Below are positions 31,951 to 33,500 of a DNA stretch of 33,500 nucleotides, piece by piece. The position numbers were made by a program, and so were the translations under genes. The stretch is from assembly GCF_003443895.1 (NCBI RefSeq), contig NZ_QQOA01000057.1, positions 1 through 33,500 of the forward strand, written 5' to 3'. Source of the DNA: Paraburkholderia phosphatilytica. Lineage in GTDB: Bacteria > Pseudomonadota > Gammaproteobacteria > Burkholderiales > Burkholderiaceae. A model generated the notes under the pieces. That model was not told the DNA's origin. It made no database searches and was given only the letters and a program-made list of their open reading frames with translations. Numbering within the stretch: the first letter of the stretch is position 1; each line of letters opens with the position of its first letter.

Positions 31951-32553
31951 ATGCAAAACGGCGACACCCTGAAAAATCCGCTCGAACACTACCTGGGCGC
32001 GACCATCCGCGAACTGCGCCAGCGCCACGGCCTCACCATCGCGCAGGTCTGCTCGCAGGCCGGCATCAGCCGCGGCATGCTCTCGAAGATCGAGAACGCG
32101 CAGACTTCAACCGGCCTCGACGTGCTGAACCGCATCGCGCAGGCGCTCGGCGTGTCGCTGTCCACGCTGTTCCGCAACTACGACGTGCCGCGCGGCGGCG
32201 CGCAGTTCGTGCGCAAGGGCGGCGGCATGGAGGTGGTGCGCAAGGGCACAACGCGCGGTCACACCTACCATCTGCTCGCCTACGACCAGGGTCCGAAAAA
32301 AATCTTCGAACCGTTCCTCATCACGATGGACGACGAATCGGAGCGCTTTCCGGTCTTCGAACACCCGGGCACCGAGTTCATTCACATGCTGAAAGGTGTG
32401 ATCGAGTACCGGCACGGCCAGCAGACCTACGTGCTGCATCCCGGCGATACGCTGACCTTTCAGGGCGACGTGCCGCACGGTCCCGAAAAACTCATCAAGA
32501 CGCCGATCCAGTTCCTGTCGATCATTCTTTATCCGCAGACTGCGGCGGAATGA
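31951..32553 (+). CDS. XRE-cupin transcriptional regulator
   Basis: A 200-residue regulator. An XRE helix-turn-helix lies at about 16-72 (ATIRELRQRHGLTIAQVCSQ, GISRGMLSKIENAQTS). A C-terminal cupin lies at about 120-195, with HPGTEFIHMLKGVIEYRHG and the second cupin motif HPGDTLTFQGDVPHGPEK. This architecture is common next to genes for amines, amino acids and polyamines (PuuR-like). The cupin likely senses the substrate or a glutamylated intermediate. It is divergent from glnT and is the natural regulator of that operon. Confidence 0.92.
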   Translation: MQNGDTLKNPLEHYLGATIRELRQRHGLTIAQVCSQAGISRGMLSKIENAQTSTGLDVLNRIAQALGVSLSTLFRNYDVPRGGAQFVRKGGGMEVVRKGTTRGHTYHLLAYDQGPKKIFEPFLITMDDESERFPVFEHPGTEFIHMLKGVIEYRHGQQTYVLHPGDTLTFQGDVPHGPEKLIKTPIQFLSIILYPQTAAE

Positions 32554-32908
32554 CAGATTTCGGCGTCAGGCCTCGCTTCGTGAAATCAAATGCAATGACC
32601 ATGCCAAGTTTCACGTTAAGAATCAAAAATTCCTGAAGAGAAACACTGGAGCGGGTGGCCGGAATCGCGGTTTCGGCTGTGCGGGGAGGGGAGGACGGGG
32701 AGAACTGCTGGCGCCGGTGCATCGCGCACCGCATCGGGTGAAGTGGTGCACCGAAAGCTGTGGCGCGCTTCAGCTAGTCCATCAGATGCGCTTATGCTAG
32801 GCGCGGCTTACGGTGACCTTCAATTGGCGCAATGCCGCGGGAATCGCGTGACGATCCCGCGGCATGCGCTACTGCATGACCTCGGCTTTATTTCGGCTTA
32901 TTTCGGTT
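32554..32908. other. non-coding gap between the XRE-cupin gene and the binding-protein gene
   Basis: This 355-base convergent gap carries no convincing gene; a short open frame at 32743-32985 lacks family similarity and overlaps the binding-protein gene. The one clear structure is the hairpin at 32832-32865. A GGTGC/GCACC mini-stem occurs near 32717-32731. Confidence 0.6.
32832..32865. terminator. very stable hairpin before the edge binding-protein gene
   Basis: ATGCCGCGGG pairs with CCCGCGGCAT, and after one bulged A the stem continues ATCG/CGAT around a CGTGA loop. GCGC repeats flank both sides. It lies 43 bases beyond the stop of the leftward binding-protein gene and is probably its terminator, without a T-run. 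Confidence 0.55.
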
Positions 32909-33500
32909 TTACTTCGACTGCCATGCGTACCAGCGCTTCGCGATGTCGTCGCGATGCTCGGCCCAGTACTTCATGTCCAGATTGATCTGCGAGGTCTTGT
33001 ACTGGTCGGGCAGCGTCTTCGCCACCGCCGGCGACATCAGCGCCGCCGACTTCACGTTGATCGGCGCATAGCCCGTGTCCGCCGCGAACTTCGCCTGCGC
33101 CTGCGCGCTCGTCGCCGCCGCAAGGAACTTCATCGCGGCCGCGCGGTTCTTCGCGCCCTTCGGCACCACCAGCATGTCCGCTGCCGTCAGGTTCTGGTTC
33201 CACGAGATGCCCACCGGCACGCCGGTCGCTTCCAGCGCATGCAGACGGCCGTTCCAGAACATGCCGATCGGTGCTTCGCCGGACGCGAGCAGCTGCTGCG
33301 ACTGCGCACCGCCGCTCCACCAGACGATGTCGCTCTTGATCGTGTCGAGCTTCTTGAATGCGCGGTCGAGGTCGAGCGGATAGAGCTTGTCGGCCGGCAC
33401 GCCATCGGCGAGCAGCGCGATTTCCAGCACGCCCGGCGCGGACCACTTGTAGAACGTGCGCTTGCCCGGGAATTTCTTCGTGTCGAACAGATCGGCCCAG
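32909..33500 (-). CDS. ABC transporter binding protein, polyamine-type (partial, 5' end beyond the window)
   Basis: The last 196 residues of a periplasmic binding protein of the family-1/PotD-like group. The frame continues off the right edge. Visible features are LFDTKKFPGKRTFYKWSAPG, the hinge-region SDIVWWSGGAQSQQLLASGE, then PIGMFWNGRL and ISWNQNLTAADMLVVPKGA. It ends YWAEHRDDIAKRWYAWQSK. This pattern is usual in polyamine and related amine or opine importers, which suits the neighbouring amine-processing operon. The ligand cannot be set from this part. Its permease and ATPase would lie to the right. Confidence 0.85.
   Translation of the reverse strand, partial: WADLFDTKKFPGKRTFYKWSAPGVLEIALLADGVPADKLYPLDLDRAFKKLDTIKSDIVWWSGGAQSQQLLASGEAPIGMFWNGRLHALEATGVPVGISWNQNLTAADMLVVPKGAKNRAAAMKFLAAATSAQAQAKFAADTGYAPINVKSAALMSPAVAKTLPDQYKTSQINLDMKYWAEHRDDIAKRWYAWQSK

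Noticed and set aside
32743..32985. An 80-codon plus-strand frame near the right edge
   Set aside because: It overlaps the binding-protein gene on the other strand and runs through the terminator hairpin; no family is visible.
1..33500. CRISPR arrays, insertion sequences, prophage, tRNA or rRNA genes
   Set aside because: Looked for spaced repeats, transposase motifs, terminal inverted repeats and cloverleaf-like segments, and found none that hold up.

Overview
The window is high-GC, gene-dense DNA with the gene families and codon use of a beta-proteobacterium, most likely Burkholderia or Paraburkholderia. This rests on gene content (a D-apiose pathway with a RuBisCO-like protein, a glx/glnT cluster, LysR and GntR regulators). 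No rRNA, tRNA, insertion sequence, phage gene or CRISPR array was seen. The layout looks like the metabolic, accessory part of a secondary replicon.

Region 1 (1-7900) is a mosaic of short units: aspA with a structured leader, a convergent type-2 argC, a LysR regulator, an MFS transporter, and a type VI secretion relic (an intact-looking tssE overlapped by the frameshifted 3' end of tssH/clpV). An ArsR-AHSA1-DUF1801 operon follows, with two palindrome-like sites before arsR, and then a stand-alone cysC.

Region 2 (7900-23064) is the core. Two sugar ABC importers face away from each other across 10961-11245. The leftward one has a single-domain ATPase, a permease and a binding protein. The rightward one has a binding protein, a DUF2291 lipoprotein, a two-domain ATPase and a permease, and runs straight into five catabolic genes: a Gfo/Idh/MocA dehydrogenase, a large lactonase-like protein, a 6PGDH-like oxidoisomerase, a RuBisCO-like protein and a DUF1537 kinase. 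This set matches the oxidative D-apiose pathway: D-apiose to apionolactone (ApsD), D-apionate (ApnL), 3-oxo-isoapionate (ApnO), its 4-phosphate (OiaK), then 3-phosphoglycerate plus glycolate (OiaX). A FadR-type GntR regulator closes the cluster. A related motif lies before the regulator and over the -10 of the transporter promoter.

Region 3 (23100-25782) holds hutG with a LysR regulator and, divergently, a HutD/Ves protein, but no hutH, hutU or hutI. A LysR-type palindrome lies between the two transcripts.

Region 4 (25818-32553) is a leftward operon of a type-III glutamine synthetase homologue (GlnT/gamma-glutamylmethylamide synthetase type), the three glutamate-synthase-like pieces GlxB, GlxC and GlxD (equivalent to MgsA, MgsB and MgsC), and an APC-family permease. 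A divergent XRE-cupin regulator faces it. The N-methylglutamate dehydrogenase genes expected for a full methylamine pathway are absent from the window. The right edge cuts a polyamine-type ABC binding protein.
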